36,725 bases of DNA from JBKPNX01 sp046732855 (GCA_046732855.1 JBKPNX010000215.1:1-36725); one strand, 5' to 3'. Positions 16,774 to 26,118 are shown, counted from the first letter of the stretch. Numbers and translations: made by a program. The notes: generated from the sequence alone by a model not told the origin.

Positions 16774-17652
16774 TCACGCGGGCCGAATCCACCGCGATTT
16801 ACCTGGGTGCGGTGGGAAGGGTTCTCGTCCAGTGCGGTAGGCGCTTGGGCTCACGCCGATCAATCGACGGAAGCGGCGGTTGAACGTGGACAGGTCGTTG
16901 AAGCCGGCGTCAAAGGCGATAGCCGAGACCGATTCGTTGGACCGTCGCAGCCGCACGGCCGCGCGATGCAACCGTGTGCGCAGCACGAACTGATGCGGCG
17001 TCATGCCAACCACCTGGTGGAACGTGCGCAGGAAATGGTAGGGGCTCATCGCCACTCCGCGCGCGAGCTCAACCAGAGACAGCGGCGCGTCCGACGGCTC
17101 ATGCTCCTCCGCCTCAATCCGACGGACCGCATCGGAAACCCGGCGCTCGTTGCGCCAGCTTGACCGACCGATGGCGCGGTCGGCCCCGGCCAGCACCGCT
17201 GTGACGACCCCCGCGAACCGTAGTGCCAGCTCTTCCAGTTCCATGCCGCTGCGATCCCGGCACGCCGTCTCGACCATGGCGATGAGCGGTATGAGCGACG
17301 GCGACGGTGGCAGCCGGGGCACGGCAAACGTTGCTGTGCGCGCGCCGGGCACCGCGCCAAGGACAGCTTCCCAGTAGTCGGGCATGAAGTGGAACGAGAG
17401 GCAGCGGTCGCCGATCCCGTGCTCATGCCCGCATTCGAAGCAGCGGCCGTGGTTGCCCAGCAGCACTGCGCCCGGGACGAGCAAAGCCCGGCCCTCCCTC
17501 GAGCGATACTGGAAGGTGCCGTGCGTCACCGCGGCGATACATACCGACTGGTGTTGCTCCTGGAAGGGGCGATCGCGCGGTCCGGCAGTACACAGGAGAT
17601 CACATGCGGACCAGCCAGGGCCCCGCGCCAGGGTCTGCGCGCGCATGGTCAT
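16774..17652 (-). CDS. AraC-family transcriptional regulator
   Basis: From ATG 17652 this gives 292 residues: an N-terminal cupin-like sensing domain (ALLVPGAVLLGNHGRCFECG region, with several Cys and His) and a C-terminal double HTH (about 190-285) with LVELARGVAMSPYHFLRTFH and SVSAIAFDAGFNDLSTFNRR, plus SPSAYR at the end. The frame extends to 17805 but would overlap the divergent gene starting at 17744, so the later start is preferred (ATG 17646 is also possible). It probably controls the divergent fusion gene. The cluster of Cys and His (FECGHEHGIGDRC) in the sensor domain might bind a metal, as an inference. Confidence 0.85.
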   Translation of the reverse strand: MTMRAQTLARGPGWSACDLLCTAGPRDRPFQEQHQSVCIAAVTHGTFQYRSREGRALLVPGAVLLGNHGRCFECGHEHGIGDRCLSFHFMPDYWEAVLGAVPGARTATFAVPRLPPSPSLIPLIAMVETACRDRSGMELEELALRFAGVVTAVLAGADRAIGRSSWRNERRVSDAVRRIEAEEHEPSDAPLSLVELARGVAMSPYHFLRTFHQVVGMTPHQFVLRTRLHRAAVRLRRSNESVSAIAFDAGFNDLSTFNRRFRRLIGVSPSAYRTGREPFPPHPGKSRWIRPA

Positions 17653-17743
17653 GGGAGCAATATAGCAATTTTTCCCAAGCGGCGACGATGGGCGACGGGT
17701 TACCAGGCGGCTCGCAAGACTCACGATACGAGGGCCTGGAGCC

Positions 17744-18643
17744 ATGACCACATCCTTGATCGATGCGCTGCACACGGACCGTCCTGCTCCCGATCGCGCG
17801 GACAAGATGGGCCTTTACGGCTGGCTGATCGGCAGCTGGGAGATGGACACCGTTGTGCATGCTGACGACGGGACGACACAGAAGGGGCGGGGCGAGATCC
17901 ATTTCGGCTGGGTCCTGGAGGGCCGGGCCATCCAGGACGTCTGGATCCTGCCGGGCGTTTTCTTCGGCACCACGCTGCGGGTCTACGATCCCGGCCTCGA
18001 CGCGTGGCACATCCTGTGGAGCGACCCGCTCCGGCAGTTCTACACGCGCCAGATCGGCCGTGCCCACGGCGCGGACATCGTGCAGGAGGGCACGAACGAT
18101 GCCGGCGACGCGACCCGGTGGAGCTTCAGCGAGATCACAAGGGACTCGTTCCGTTGGCGCGGTGAACGCTCGCGCGATGGCGGCGCCACCTGGCATCTGC
18201 AGGCCGAGTTCTTCGCACGCCGGAAGCAGCTCGATGGGTCTTTGACAGCAAAGAAGAATCCGACGATCAATCATGTCTCGATCGGAGTTCATGACATCGC
18301 CCGGACGAAGCGATTCTATGACGCGGCGCTTGAGCCTCTGGGCTACAAGTGCTTGAGCCAGGATGCAGGCTCGCTCGGCTATGGGCAGGATACCGTCGCG
18401 TTCTGGATCAGCGCCGTGGCGCGTCCGGTTCCTCAAGACGACGGATCCGGCCTGCACCTGTGCTTCAGCGCGCCGACGCGCCGGAGCGTAGATGCGTTCC
18501 ATGCGGCGGCGCTCGCTGCGGGCGGCCGCAACAACGGCGGGCCCGGCCTGCGTGCCGACTACGGTGCCGACTACTACGCCGCCTTCGTTGTCGATCCCGA
18601 CGGCTACCGCATCGAGGCTCATTGTGGCCGCGCTGAGGCGTGA
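17744..18643 (+). CDS. Two-domain protein: lipocalin-like (DUF1579-like) domain fused to a VOC/glyoxalase domain
   Basis: Residues 20-160 resemble DUF1579-like beta-barrel proteins (GLYGWLIGSWEMDTVVH, GRAIQDVWILPG, WRGERSRDGGATW). After a short linker (about 163-173), residues 174-295 form a complete VOC domain with candidate metal ligands in INHVSIGVHD (H177), GLHLCF (H238) and GYRIEAHC (E291), plus the FVVDPDGYRIE ending. VOC enzymes include glyoxalases, dioxygenases and antibiotic-resistance proteins. The frame is continuous, so the fusion is as sequenced, although an indel between two formerly separate genes could also create it. It is divergent from the AraC gene. Substrate unknown. Confidence 0.8.
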   Translation: MTTSLIDALHTDRPAPDRADKMGLYGWLIGSWEMDTVVHADDGTTQKGRGEIHFGWVLEGRAIQDVWILPGVFFGTTLRVYDPGLDAWHILWSDPLRQFYTRQIGRAHGADIVQEGTNDAGDATRWSFSEITRDSFRWRGERSRDGGATWHLQAEFFARRKQLDGSLTAKKNPTINHVSIGVHDIARTKRFYDAALEPLGYKCLSQDAGSLGYGQDTVAFWISAVARPVPQDDGSGLHLCFSAPTRRSVDAFHAAALAAGGRNNGGPGLRADYGADYYAAFVVDPDGYRIEAHCGRAEA

Positions 18644-18811
18644 TCTTGGGCGGATCCGGGCGCACGCTCGCCGCGAGGGTCCCAAGCACAGCAGCTCGCT
18701 CTCACCACCCGATGGTCCCGGACCTAGACGCCCGCTTGCTCTCCACGCCGCACGGCCGGAAGCCAGCCCCGGACGTGCCGTCCTTGGGAAATGTCGGCAA
18801 AGCGGGCTGGC

Positions 18812-19423
18812 ATGAGCATCGACTTCCTGCTGACGTCGCTGATCGTGGTCGTTTCACCCGGCACCGGCGTTCTCTTTACCTTGGCGGCCGGCCTGTCGCG
18901 CGGCGCCCGCGCCAGCGTCGTCGCCGCGTTCGGATGCACCCTCGGCATTGTCCCGCACATGGCTGCGGCGATCACCGGTCTCGCGGCCCTCTTGCACACC
19001 AGCGCGCTCGCCTTCCAGGTCCTGAAATACCTGGGCGTGGCCTATCTTCTCTACATGGCCTGGAACACGCTGAGAGAGCAGGGCGCGCTCAGGGTGGAAA
19101 AGGAGATCGGCCCCCGCTCAGCCACCCAGGTGATCATCGCCGCCATCCTGATCAATCTCCTGAATCCGAAGCTTTCGATTTTCTTTTTCGCTTTCCTGCC
19201 GCTGTTCGTCAGCCCTAATGAGCTTCACCCCCTCTCGCGGATGCTCGAGTTGAGCGCGGTTTTCATGCTGCTCACGTTCGCGGTCTTCGTCGGGTACGGG
19301 TTGTTCGCCGCCTCGATTCGGAACCACGTCATCTCACGTCCGCGGGTCTTGACCTGGATGCGCCGTACCTTCGCCGGCGCTTTCGTCGCGCTCGGGGCCA
19401 AGCTCGCGCTGGCTGAGCGATGA
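18812..19423 (+). CDS. LysE-family amino-acid/metabolite exporter
   Basis: About 203 residues with six predicted membrane segments: DFLLTSLIVVVSPGTGVLFT, GCTLGIVPHMAAAITGLAAL, FQVLKYLGVAYLLYMAWNTL, then INLLNPKLSIFFFAFLPLFV, SAVFMLLTFAVFVGYGLFAA and a final helix. The SPG and NPK motifs are those of LysE/RhtB exporters. ATG 18812 gives the standard N-terminus; ATG 18791 adds 7 residues. Substrates are often amino acids or homoserine lactones but cannot be read from sequence. The 168 bases upstream show no gene. Confidence 0.85.
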   Translation: MSIDFLLTSLIVVVSPGTGVLFTLAAGLSRGARASVVAAFGCTLGIVPHMAAAITGLAALLHTSALAFQVLKYLGVAYLLYMAWNTLREQGALRVEKEIGPRSATQVIIAAILINLLNPKLSIFFFAFLPLFVSPNELHPLSRMLELSAVFMLLTFAVFVGYGLFAASIRNHVISRPRVLTWMRRTFAGAFVALGAKLALAER

Positions 19424-19737
19424 AGAAACTTGGCCGCGGCGGCGATGAACAGCGACGCGCCACCACGGCTGCGGCGCGATCTACCGCCCCTCGTAGCCGC
19501 AATATTCAAGCTTTCGCCGGTCTGCAGGGTTGCGACCGCGGCGGACGTTGCGCTGACAGATTTCGGAGCGGCCAAGCGACGAGGTTCACTGTCTCGCCCT
19601 TGCGCTGTTTCACCTTTTCCGTTCTCACAGAGCCAAGACCCGGAGCCGAGTGCAACCTGTACGGAACCCGAAACGGATAAGGTCGGCCTTTGATTAGTAT
19701 TGGGTGAAGTTACTCGGCTGCGGGCTCGCGTGCCGCG
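19424..19737. other. Intergenic, no supportable gene
   Basis: Between the convergent LysE and DUF2066 genes short open frames exist, but none has family features or a good ribosome binding site. I see no repeat or hairpin with a T-run. Confidence 0.4.
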
Positions 19738-20607
19738 CTACCCCGGCTGACCGTGACCAGACAGCACCTGCGCAGCGCCAGCCATGGCGTTGCGGAACGC
19801 CTCATCGAAACCGACGCCGCGGATCTGCCATCGGTACGCCCTGCCCGGCGGTGCAAGGCGCCAGTCGGCGACCCAGCCGAGCGTCTCCTCGGCCCAAACC
19901 ATGCTGCCGACCAGCGCGAGATCTCCGATCTTGTTAACGGTCGCTTCGAGGCTCGAAGGATCGGCCTTCGCCAGCTCTTGGTCGCCCAAACCTGCGTCGG
20001 CCAGCGCGGCCTGATCGGGGAGCGCGATCGGCATGCCGAATCGTTGGGCCGCGGCTCTGAGGGCCTCGCGCTGGTCGCGCCCGCGCTCGCCATCGCTCGC
20101 GAGCACGTAGCTCGTGGCGCCGATGCGCACGCCGAGGAGCACGACCAGGCGCGGCCGCGATGCTGCGCTCCAGGGCTCGCGCCCGAGCGCGCCCAGCGCG
20201 GCATCGATTTTCGCCGGATCGAAGCTGACGGTGATATCGTAGGGTCGATCGCGCGTGCCCTGTTCGTCGTGGACCGGAATGCCCGCCATGCGGTCGCGGT
20301 AGGCGAAGTCAGCGACAAACATGGCAGCCTGCCCGGCCAACGCAGCGACGCCCGGATCGCCGGGCAGCCGGGGATCGCCCGAGACCTTGACCAGCACCTG
20401 CTCCAGGCATGCCGCAAAGCCGAGGCCCCGATTCTCCTCTCCCTGGCCGGTAACGATGGTCTCCGTACGGTACAGATCTTCATTGTTGTCGGCGGCGGTC
20501 CCGCGGCCGAGTGCGAGCATCGCTGCCAGGCACGCGACTAGTGCGAGAGTTCTCAAAGCGCCATGTCGTGCGGGTCTTCCTGGACCATTCGGAACCAATG
20601 ATATCAT
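19738..20607 (-). CDS. DUF2066 domain-containing exported protein
   Basis: The 289-residue protein has a signal-type hydrophobic segment (TLALVACLAAMLALGRG) and then the DUF2066 opening: LYRTETIVTGQGEENRGLGF and CLEQVLVKVSGDPRLPG. A second region has RLVVLLGVRIGATSYVL. The family is periplasmic or membrane-attached with no settled function. The exact start is uncertain because no SD is seen; TTG 20598 is an alternative. It lies 51 bases downstream of a LysE-type gene on the same strand, possibly one transcript. Confidence 0.78.
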   Translation of the reverse strand: MISLVPNGPGRPARHGALRTLALVACLAAMLALGRGTAADNNEDLYRTETIVTGQGEENRGLGFAACLEQVLVKVSGDPRLPGDPGVAALAGQAAMFVADFAYRDRMAGIPVHDEQGTRDRPYDITVSFDPAKIDAALGALGREPWSAASRPRLVVLLGVRIGATSYVLASDGERGRDQREALRAAAQRFGMPIALPDQAALADAGLGDQELAKADPSSLEATVNKIGDLALVGSMVWAEETLGWVADWRLAPPGRAYRWQIRGVGFDEAFRNAMAGAAQVLSGHGQPG

Positions 20608-20658
20608 GGCTGCGACGCCGCGAAAGGTGCAGGGCGACCCCTCGGCAAGCCGACGCCG

Positions 20659-21270
20659 TCACTGCGTCGCGAGCGTCGCGGCGGCGCTGCCCATGACGGT
20701 CGCGCTCGCCCGGTTGGCGATTCGGAGCGCTCGCGGGCTCGTCAGCAGCCGGCGAGCGCGGGCGGCGAGGGCGATGTAGGCGAGATCGATTACGGCCAGT
20801 ACCACGAGCATGATGCAGGTGAGCTCGAGCCGCGCCACCAGCGTAATGCCAGCAAGATCGATGATGGTCGGCAGCAAAGCCAGGTAGAACACCATGATCT
20901 TCGGGTTGCCGAGCGTGACCGCGAGACCGGCCAGGAACATCCCCGACCCGCCCGGGCGCGGCGCCGGGCCATCGGACGCCACGGCAACAGGGGCGCACCA
21001 CATCTTCCAGGCAAGATAGAGCAGATAGGCGACGCCGAGATATTTGACCACCTGGATCGCGCCGTGAAGGGCTTCGGCCAGCGCCGCGAGGCCGTAGACG
21101 GCGAGCGTTAGCCAAAGCGCCTCGCCGATCCACATCGCCGCGGCAAAGGGGATGACGTCACGCCAGCCGCGCGCAATGACGCGGGCGACCAACGCGGCGA
21201 CGCTTGGCCCGGGCGAGCCGGCGGCAACGGTCAGGGCGCCGGCGAAGATGAGCAGACCTGAGGCGTCCAC
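20659..21270 (-). CDS. LysE-family exporter, second copy
   Basis: A 203-residue protein with a GTG start preceded by AAGGGAA. Six membrane segments, with AAGSPGPSVAALVARVIARG at the first loop, VKYLGVAYLLYLAWKMW in the third helix and VTLGNPKIMVFYLALLP in the fourth, match LysE/RhtB exporters. It has the same length as the exporter at 18.8 kb but is clearly diverged from it. Upstream of the DUF2066 gene on the same strand. Confidence 0.86.
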   Translation of the reverse strand: MDASGLLIFAGALTVAAGSPGPSVAALVARVIARGWRDVIPFAAAMWIGEALWLTLAVYGLAALAEALHGAIQVVKYLGVAYLLYLAWKMWCAPVAVASDGPAPRPGGSGMFLAGLAVTLGNPKIMVFYLALLPTIIDLAGITLVARLELTCIMLVVLAVIDLAYIALAARARRLLTSPRALRIANRASATVMGSAAATLATQ

Positions 21271-21299
21271 GGATTCCCTTCTGCCACGATGGTGTCAGC

Positions 21300-22004
21300 T
21301 TAGCATTCGCGGCGTCGCCAATGTCCAGCCCTTTGGGGACTGACGCTCGTGATTCGGCGACTCTGTGCGGCGACCGTTTCAGAGCGACCGCTCACGGGTT
21401 CCTTGGAACGACGTACTCGGGTCGCCTGGAATTCGGGCAGCGCCTCGCAGCGTTCGGACAGCGCTTCGAGGGTGGGATGGCGGCCGGGCGGCAGGAGCTC
21501 GGGGTCGGCCATGGCGACGTAGCGGAGCATGCAGGCGGTGGTGATCTCGGCCTGGTCGAGGGTGTTGCCGGGCGACCAGGCTCGGCCGCGAGCGCGGCGA
21601 TGGCGCCGGCGCCCTGGGTCCGGCAGCGCCGGGTCCACTCTGGCCAGCGCAGCGCCGCGCGCCGCATCAGGCGCTCGTAAGCGGCGGCGCCGACCTTGTC
21701 GATCGCGCCGGTAGCGAGCGCAATCAGGCGGAGCGCGCCCGCCGCTCGGCCCCGCGGCCGGCAGCAGGGCGCGCGCGGGTCCGACGGTCTGGTCGAGCCA
21801 GTCGAGAATCGCCGCCGAGTCGATCAGCACCTCGCCGTCATCGAGCACGAGTGAGGGGATGCGGCCCAGCGGATTGGTCGCGCGCATCGCGTCGAAATCG
21901 GCGAACACTGAGCGCGTGTCGTGCTCGCATTCGAATTCCAAGACGTGCAGTGAAACCGCAACCCTGCGCACGTAGGCTGAATCGTACTGGCCGACGAGGA
22001 TCAT
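21300..22004 (-). pseudogene. Glutathione S-transferase with two compensating frameshifts
   Basis: From ATG 22004 the protein starts MILVGQYDSAYVRRVAVSLH and continues through NPLGRIPSLVLDDGEVLIDS and AILDWLD, a normal GST thioredoxin domain. Just after ALLPAAG the expected sequence moves to the next frame (LRLIALATGAIDKVGAAAYE, then RLMRRAALRWPEW), and near 21590 it returns to the first frame (LDQAEITTACMLRYV, then LPEFQAT). The net shift is zero, so the start and end agree. The frame as written stays open and would give a scrambled middle. Either real damage or two sequencing indels. Confidence 0.72.
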
Positions 22005-22165
22005 TGTCCCATGACCGCTTACGCCGCTCGTTCGGAGATCGAACTCGCACAGCCCCACGATAGTCCGCATGCGCCGGGAATCCAAAAAGCATGCGCAAGA
22101 ATCGGGTCGTTCGTGCGCTCCGGCCGGGCCACATCTTACCCGTAGCATCGGGAATAGGTCGGGCG

Positions 22166-22423
22166 ATGATGGCGAACCATGGAAGCGAGCTGTTCGTGCA
22201 AGAAGGCCCGCCGCTTCGCGTCAGGCCGGGGCTGGCTGCCTGGCTCCTCCGCGCGGTCGAGCTGGTCTTGGGCTGGCAGGAGATGGCGCGCCAAGGGCGT
22301 GCGTTGCTCGCACTCGACGAGCGCCTGCTCAAGGACATCGGCATTACGCGCGCCGATGCGAAGCGGGAGGCGAGCCGGCCGTTCTGGGACCCGGCGCAGG
22401 AGAGGCGGAGGGAGTGGCGATGA
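22166..22423 (+). CDS. DUF1127 protein
   Basis: An 85-residue protein (ATG 22166) with a hydrophobic helix (AAWLLRAVELVLGW) and the signature ARQGRALLALDERLLKDIGI followed by TRADAKREASRPFWDP. The frame is open upstream to 22091. It overlaps the start of the Ada-like gene by 3 bases (ATGA), so the two would be translationally coupled. Unlike the other two intact copies it has no adjacent LysR gene. Confidence 0.82.
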   Translation: MMANHGSELFVQEGPPLRVRPGLAAWLLRAVELVLGWQEMARQGRALLALDERLLKDIGITRADAKREASRPFWDPAQERRREWR

Positions 22424-23272
22424 TGCAGCTGGAGGCGGGCGCCCTGGAGGCGTCGCAGAACTATCAAAGGGTCGAGCACGCAATCCGTTACCTGGACGAG
22501 AACGCAAGCCGGCAGCCGGGCTCGAGGAGGTCTCGCGCGAGATCGGGCTCAGCCCGTTCCACGCCCAGCGCCTGTTCACCCGCTACGCAGGCCTTAGCCC
22601 CAAGCGTTTCCTCGGCCTGCTGACAGTGGGTCACGCCAAGACGCTGCTGCAGGACGGCCGGAGCGTGCTCGATGCGACCTATGAGGTCGGGCTGTCGGGG
22701 CCGTCCCGCCTGTACGACCTGTTCGTCACCTACGAGGCGATGACGCCCGGCATACAAGCGTCAGGGGGCGGATCTCCAGATCCGCTACGGTCTTTGCCCG
22801 ACGCCGTTCGGCAAGGCGCTGGTACTGACGACTGATCGCGGTATCGCCGGCCTTTCCTTCGTCGACGGCGATGCCAGGGAGGCGCTCGAGCGGGCGCGCG
22901 AGGAGTGGCCAAAGAGCGCTTTCGTCGCGGATGCCAAAACAAGCGAACGCGCAATCGCACCCCTGTTCGACCGCCACGCCAACGGCGTGCCGCGGCTCCT
23001 GCTCAAGGGCACGAACTTCCAGACCAAAGTCTGGTCGGCGCTGCTGCGCGTGTCGCAAGGGCGACTGATCTCCTATGGGGAGCTCGCCCGCGAGATCGGC
23101 CAGCCCAAGGCAGCACAGGCGGTCGGCCGAGCGCTCTTGGCCAACCCCTTGGGCTTTATCGTACCCTGCCACCGGGTGATCCGGGCAACCGGGTGATCGA
23201 GAGCGTCAGAGAGTTTCGCGTTGCGGCGGGTCGAGCGGGAGCGCAGAACTGCTTGGTGCAAGGCCATTGCTA
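22420..23272 (+). pseudogene. Ada-like AraC/O6-methylguanine-DNA methyltransferase, at least three frameshifts
   Basis: ATG 22420 follows a strong GGAGGGAG site. The pieces in order are: YQRVEHAIRYLDENASRQPG; then in the next frame LEEVSREIGLSPFHAQRLFT and the rest of an AraC HTH up to FVTYEAMTPG; then in a third frame YKRQGADLQIRYGLCPTPFG through TNFQTKVWSALLRVSQGRLI, SYGELAREIG and IVPCHRVIRATG, which carries the active-site Cys. The last part after RATG is also out of frame. Together this is the HTH-plus-methyltransferase layout of Ada without the N-terminal zinc domain. It would repair O6-methylguanine if intact. The number of breaks argues for true decay or poor local sequence. Confidence 0.78.
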
Positions 23273-23351
23273 ATGGCAAGGGCGAGATCGGGATCTATCA
23301 CTGACAGGCATTAAGCCGTAGCGCGAGCTGCACCTGTGGGAGGGTGAGACG

Positions 23352-24467
23352 ATGAGGTGCTCTACGTGCAAGCTGCTCGGTGTTTTCTACGTCACCCTCG
23401 TTACCGTCGCGCCGGCCCAGGCCGAGGTCCGGATCGGCCTCGGGACGCCCTTGACTGGCCCCATGGCTTGGTCGGGGGCGGTAACAGAGCAAAGTGCCGA
23501 ATTCGCCGTTGCCGATCTCAACGCCAGGGGCGGCGTACTCGGCGAGCAGATCGAAATGATCACGGCCGACGACTATTGCGATAGCAAGCAAGCTGTCGCC
23601 GGCGCCAACAAGCTGGTCGCCGCCGGGGTTGTGGCGGTCTTCGGCCATCAGTACTCGGGTGCGGCAATCCCCGCCTCGAAGGTCTATGACGCCGCCGACA
23701 TGGTCATGTTTGCACCCGCAGCCACCAATCCGAAACTCACCGAGCAGGGTTTCGCTAACGTGTTTCGCCTGGTTGGCCGGGATGACCTCCAGGGCCGGAT
23801 CGCAGGCGACCTTCTCGCCGAGCACTGGGGCAGCAAGCCTATCGCCATCCTCCACGACGGGCAGGCTTACGGCAAAGGCCTCGCCGAGGAGACTAAGAAG
23901 CAGCTCAATGAGGGCGGCATCGCCCAGGCGATGTTCGAAGCGATCGAGCCGGGCAAGGCGGACTACTGGCACGTCGTCCAGAAGATGCGGGCAATGGGTA
24001 TCGAGGTGCTCTACTACGGCGGTTACCAGCAGGAAGCGGCGCTGATCATCCGCCAGGCGCGCGAGCACGGGTACCAGCTGCAACTCGTCGCGGGCGACGG
24101 GATTGGCAACGCGGACTTTGGGCTGATCGCAGGGCCGGCCTCGAACGGGACACTCATGAGTAATGCGCCGCAGCCGGATACTTGGGAGGCGCAAGATCTA
24201 TCCGCACGGTTCAGTCCTGGTGTCGAGGCGGGCGCTGACCTCAAGCCATACGCGGCCGTACAGGCCTGGGCGCAGGCGGTTGAGATAGCTGGCACGTTCG
24301 AGACCAAGGCGGTCGCCGAAGCGCTGCGCAGCCATAAGGTTGTTACCGTGCTCGGTCGCATCGGGTTCGACGCCAAGGGCGATGTCACTGGCTACCGTAC
24401 CTTCGCCTGGTACGTCTGGAAGGACGGCAAGTACGCACCAGTGGAACCGGGCAAGCTCACCGAGTGA
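23352..24467 (+). CDS. Branched-chain amino-acid-type ABC transporter substrate-binding protein
   Basis: The 371-residue protein has a signal peptide (LLGVFYVTLVTVAPAQAEVR) and a type I periplasmic binding fold: VRIGLGTPLTGPMAWSG, DLNARGGVLGEQIEMITADD, VVAVFGHQYSGAAIPASKVY, IAILHDGQAYGKGLAEETKK and YYGGYQQEAALIIRQAR. These match the LivJ/LivK family. A good ribosome binding site (GGGAGGGTGAGACG) precedes ATG 23352. No permease or ATPase genes are in the window, so it is an orphan receptor whose transporter is elsewhere. The ligand may be an amino acid, amide or aromatic acid. Confidence 0.9.
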   Translation: MRCSTCKLLGVFYVTLVTVAPAQAEVRIGLGTPLTGPMAWSGAVTEQSAEFAVADLNARGGVLGEQIEMITADDYCDSKQAVAGANKLVAAGVVAVFGHQYSGAAIPASKVYDAADMVMFAPAATNPKLTEQGFANVFRLVGRDDLQGRIAGDLLAEHWGSKPIAILHDGQAYGKGLAEETKKQLNEGGIAQAMFEAIEPGKADYWHVVQKMRAMGIEVLYYGGYQQEAALIIRQAREHGYQLQLVAGDGIGNADFGLIAGPASNGTLMSNAPQPDTWEAQDLSARFSPGVEAGADLKPYAAVQAWAQAVEIAGTFETKAVAEALRSHKVVTVLGRIGFDAKGDVTGYRTFAWYVWKDGKYAPVEPGKLTE

Positions 24468-24475
24468 CGCCAGCC

Positions 24476-24502
24476 GCCGGCTGCGTTCGGCCATGAGCCG
24501 GC
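24476..24502. terminator. GC hairpin after the binding-protein gene
   Basis: GCCGGCT (24476-24482) pairs with AGCCGGC (24496-24502) across a 13-base loop, just past the stop at 24467. There is no T-run, so it is a weak terminator candidate only. Confidence 0.3.
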
Positions 24503-24593
24503 AGTGAACGATAGTACCGCACGGGTCCTGGAGTTGGCGAGACATATGCTCCAAAACTGCCCTACGGACTTGAATGAGACGAGCCGGCTGGCA

Positions 24594-25154
24594 CACCCGC
24601 TCGGCCGGGTCCTCGATGCGGGCGAAAGCATCCGCGACGTCACCGAGCAGGTCCTCGCTCGAGCGCAGGTGGCCATCCTGGTCGCTCAGCGCAATGCCCA
24701 TCTGCGCCAGCGCGTCCTTGGCCTCGCCGGTGCCCTGCGCCGCCTCAGCCGCCCGGCGGGTGAAGCGCTGCAGCGCCATGTCGAGGGTCTGCTGCTCGAC
24801 ACCCGACGCTTTGGCGGCGAACCGCAGCTCCTGCAGCGCTTCGACACCGACTCCGATCGTGTCGGCGGTCTTGCCGATGGCATTGGCCGCCGATATGGAG
24901 CGATCGACCAGGGCGGTGAGGCCACCGACCGTGGCGACGCCGGCGAGCGCGCCACCGAGGGTACGGATGCCGGTGCGCAGCAGCTCCGCTTGGCGGCCGA
25001 GGCCCTTCAGCCCACCGGAGGCGCGGTCGCCCGCGCTCTCGATCCGCTTCAGGCTCTGCTCGCCGCTCTGGCCGACCGAGACCAGCTCGGCCTTGACCTG
25101 GCCACCGCCCTCGACCGCCAGGCGGACCGCGTAGGTGGTGGTGCGTCGGGCCAT
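24594..25154 (-). pseudogene. Phage tail tape-measure protein, N-terminal fragment (lambda H-like)
   Basis: About 187 residues remain: MARRTTTYAVRLAVEGGGQV, a heptad-rich helical part, a hydrophobic stretch (GGALAGVATVGGLTALV), and ANAIGKTADTIGVGVEALQE, the common opening of tape-measure proteins, up to AFARIEDPAERV. Full proteins run to many hundreds of residues. Homology stops at about 24594; the frame then stays open by chance into the antisense of the binding-protein gene. It lies just past the stop of the LysR gene, on the same strand as all other phage pieces. Confidence 0.75.
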
Positions 25155-25206
25155 GGCTCAGTTTGCTTGACGTGTTCCGAGGGCCGGAGAAGCGGATGAC
25201 GCGGTC

Positions 25207-26118
25207 TCAGGGCAGGGCTGCATTCTGCGACAAACTCACCTTCAACCGCGGCACCGCGAAATCGAGGAAGGCGCGCAACTTCAGGGGCAACAGCCCTCGG
25301 CCGGCGTAGACAAGACTGACGGGCCAAGGCGCTGGCTCAAACTCCTGGAGCGCAACGGCGAGCGTGCCGGCGCGGATCGCGTTTGCGATCTGGTAAGAGA
25401 GCACACGCGTGACCCCGACTCCTGCAATGGCAGCGTCGATGGCTGCCTCGGCGGTGTTGACGATCAGCCGCGAATGGATCGCGACGGAGACCTCGGACCG
25501 GCCCTTCGTGAAGGTCCAGGCACGCGGCGACGTCAGCCCCTCGAAGGTGATGCAGTCGTGATTGCCGAGCTTGCTGGGGCTCGTTGGTATGCCGCGCTCG
25601 GCAAAGTAGGCCGGACTCCCACAGATAACGCGGCGGACTGAGCCCACCCGGGTCGCGACCAGGCTGCTGTCGGGCAGTTCGCCGATCCGGACGGCGAGAT
25701 CGACATCCTCTTCCAGAAGGTTTGCCACGCGGTCGGCCAGCATGATCCGGACGCCGATCTGCCGATAGGCCGCCAGGAACTCGACCACGATCGGGAGGAC
25801 GTGCACCCGGCCGAACACGATCGGCGCTGTTATGGTCAAGTCGCCTCTCGGGGCGCTGTATTCGCCTGATGCGCTGCGTTCGGCCTCCTCCACGTGCTCG
25901 AGGATCCGCTTGCAAGCCTCGACGTAGGAGCGGCCGGCGTCGGTGAGCGCGATCCGTCGACTCGATCGGTTGATCAGCCGGGTGCCAAGGTGCCTCTCCA
26001 GTTCCGAGACCTTGCGGCTGACGGTCGCCAGCGGCGTACCAAGCCTGCGGGCGGCTGCCGAAAGGCTGCCCGCGTCCACCACGGCCAGCAGAATCGACAT
26101 CGCTTCGAGCCGGTCCAT
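25207..26118 (-). CDS. LysR-family regulator of the adjacent CMD/PPOx operon
   Basis: From ATG 26118, 303 residues: MDRLEAMSILLAVVDAGSLS with the HTH AARRLGTPLATVSRKVSELE, then an effector domain (GDLTITAPIVFGRVHVLPIV, VDLAVRIGELPDSSLVATRV). The frame is open to 26355, but this start is the family standard and leaves a 118-base divergent promoter region. It is transcribed away from the three-gene operon at 26237-27988, its likely target. The stop lies 52 bases from the tape-measure fragment. Confidence 0.88.
   Translation of the reverse strand: MDRLEAMSILLAVVDAGSLSAAARRLGTPLATVSRKVSELERHLGTRLINRSSRRIALTDAGRSYVEACKRILEHVEEAERSASGEYSAPRGDLTITAPIVFGRVHVLPIVVEFLAAYRQIGVRIMLADRVANLLEEDVDLAVRIGELPDSSLVATRVGSVRRVICGSPAYFAERGIPTSPSKLGNHDCITFEGLTSPRAWTFTKGRSEVSVAIHSRLIVNTAEAAIDAAIAGVGVTRVLSYQIANAIRAGTLAVALQEFEPAPWPVSLVYAGRGLLPLKLRAFLDFAVPRLKVSLSQNAALP

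Noticed and set aside
19420..19693. Short open frames between the LysE and DUF2066 genes
   Set aside because: No family features and no ribosome binding site that supports them.
24198..24593. C-terminal continuation of the tape-measure frame
   Set aside because: It no longer resembles tape-measure proteins and runs antisense through the binding-protein gene.
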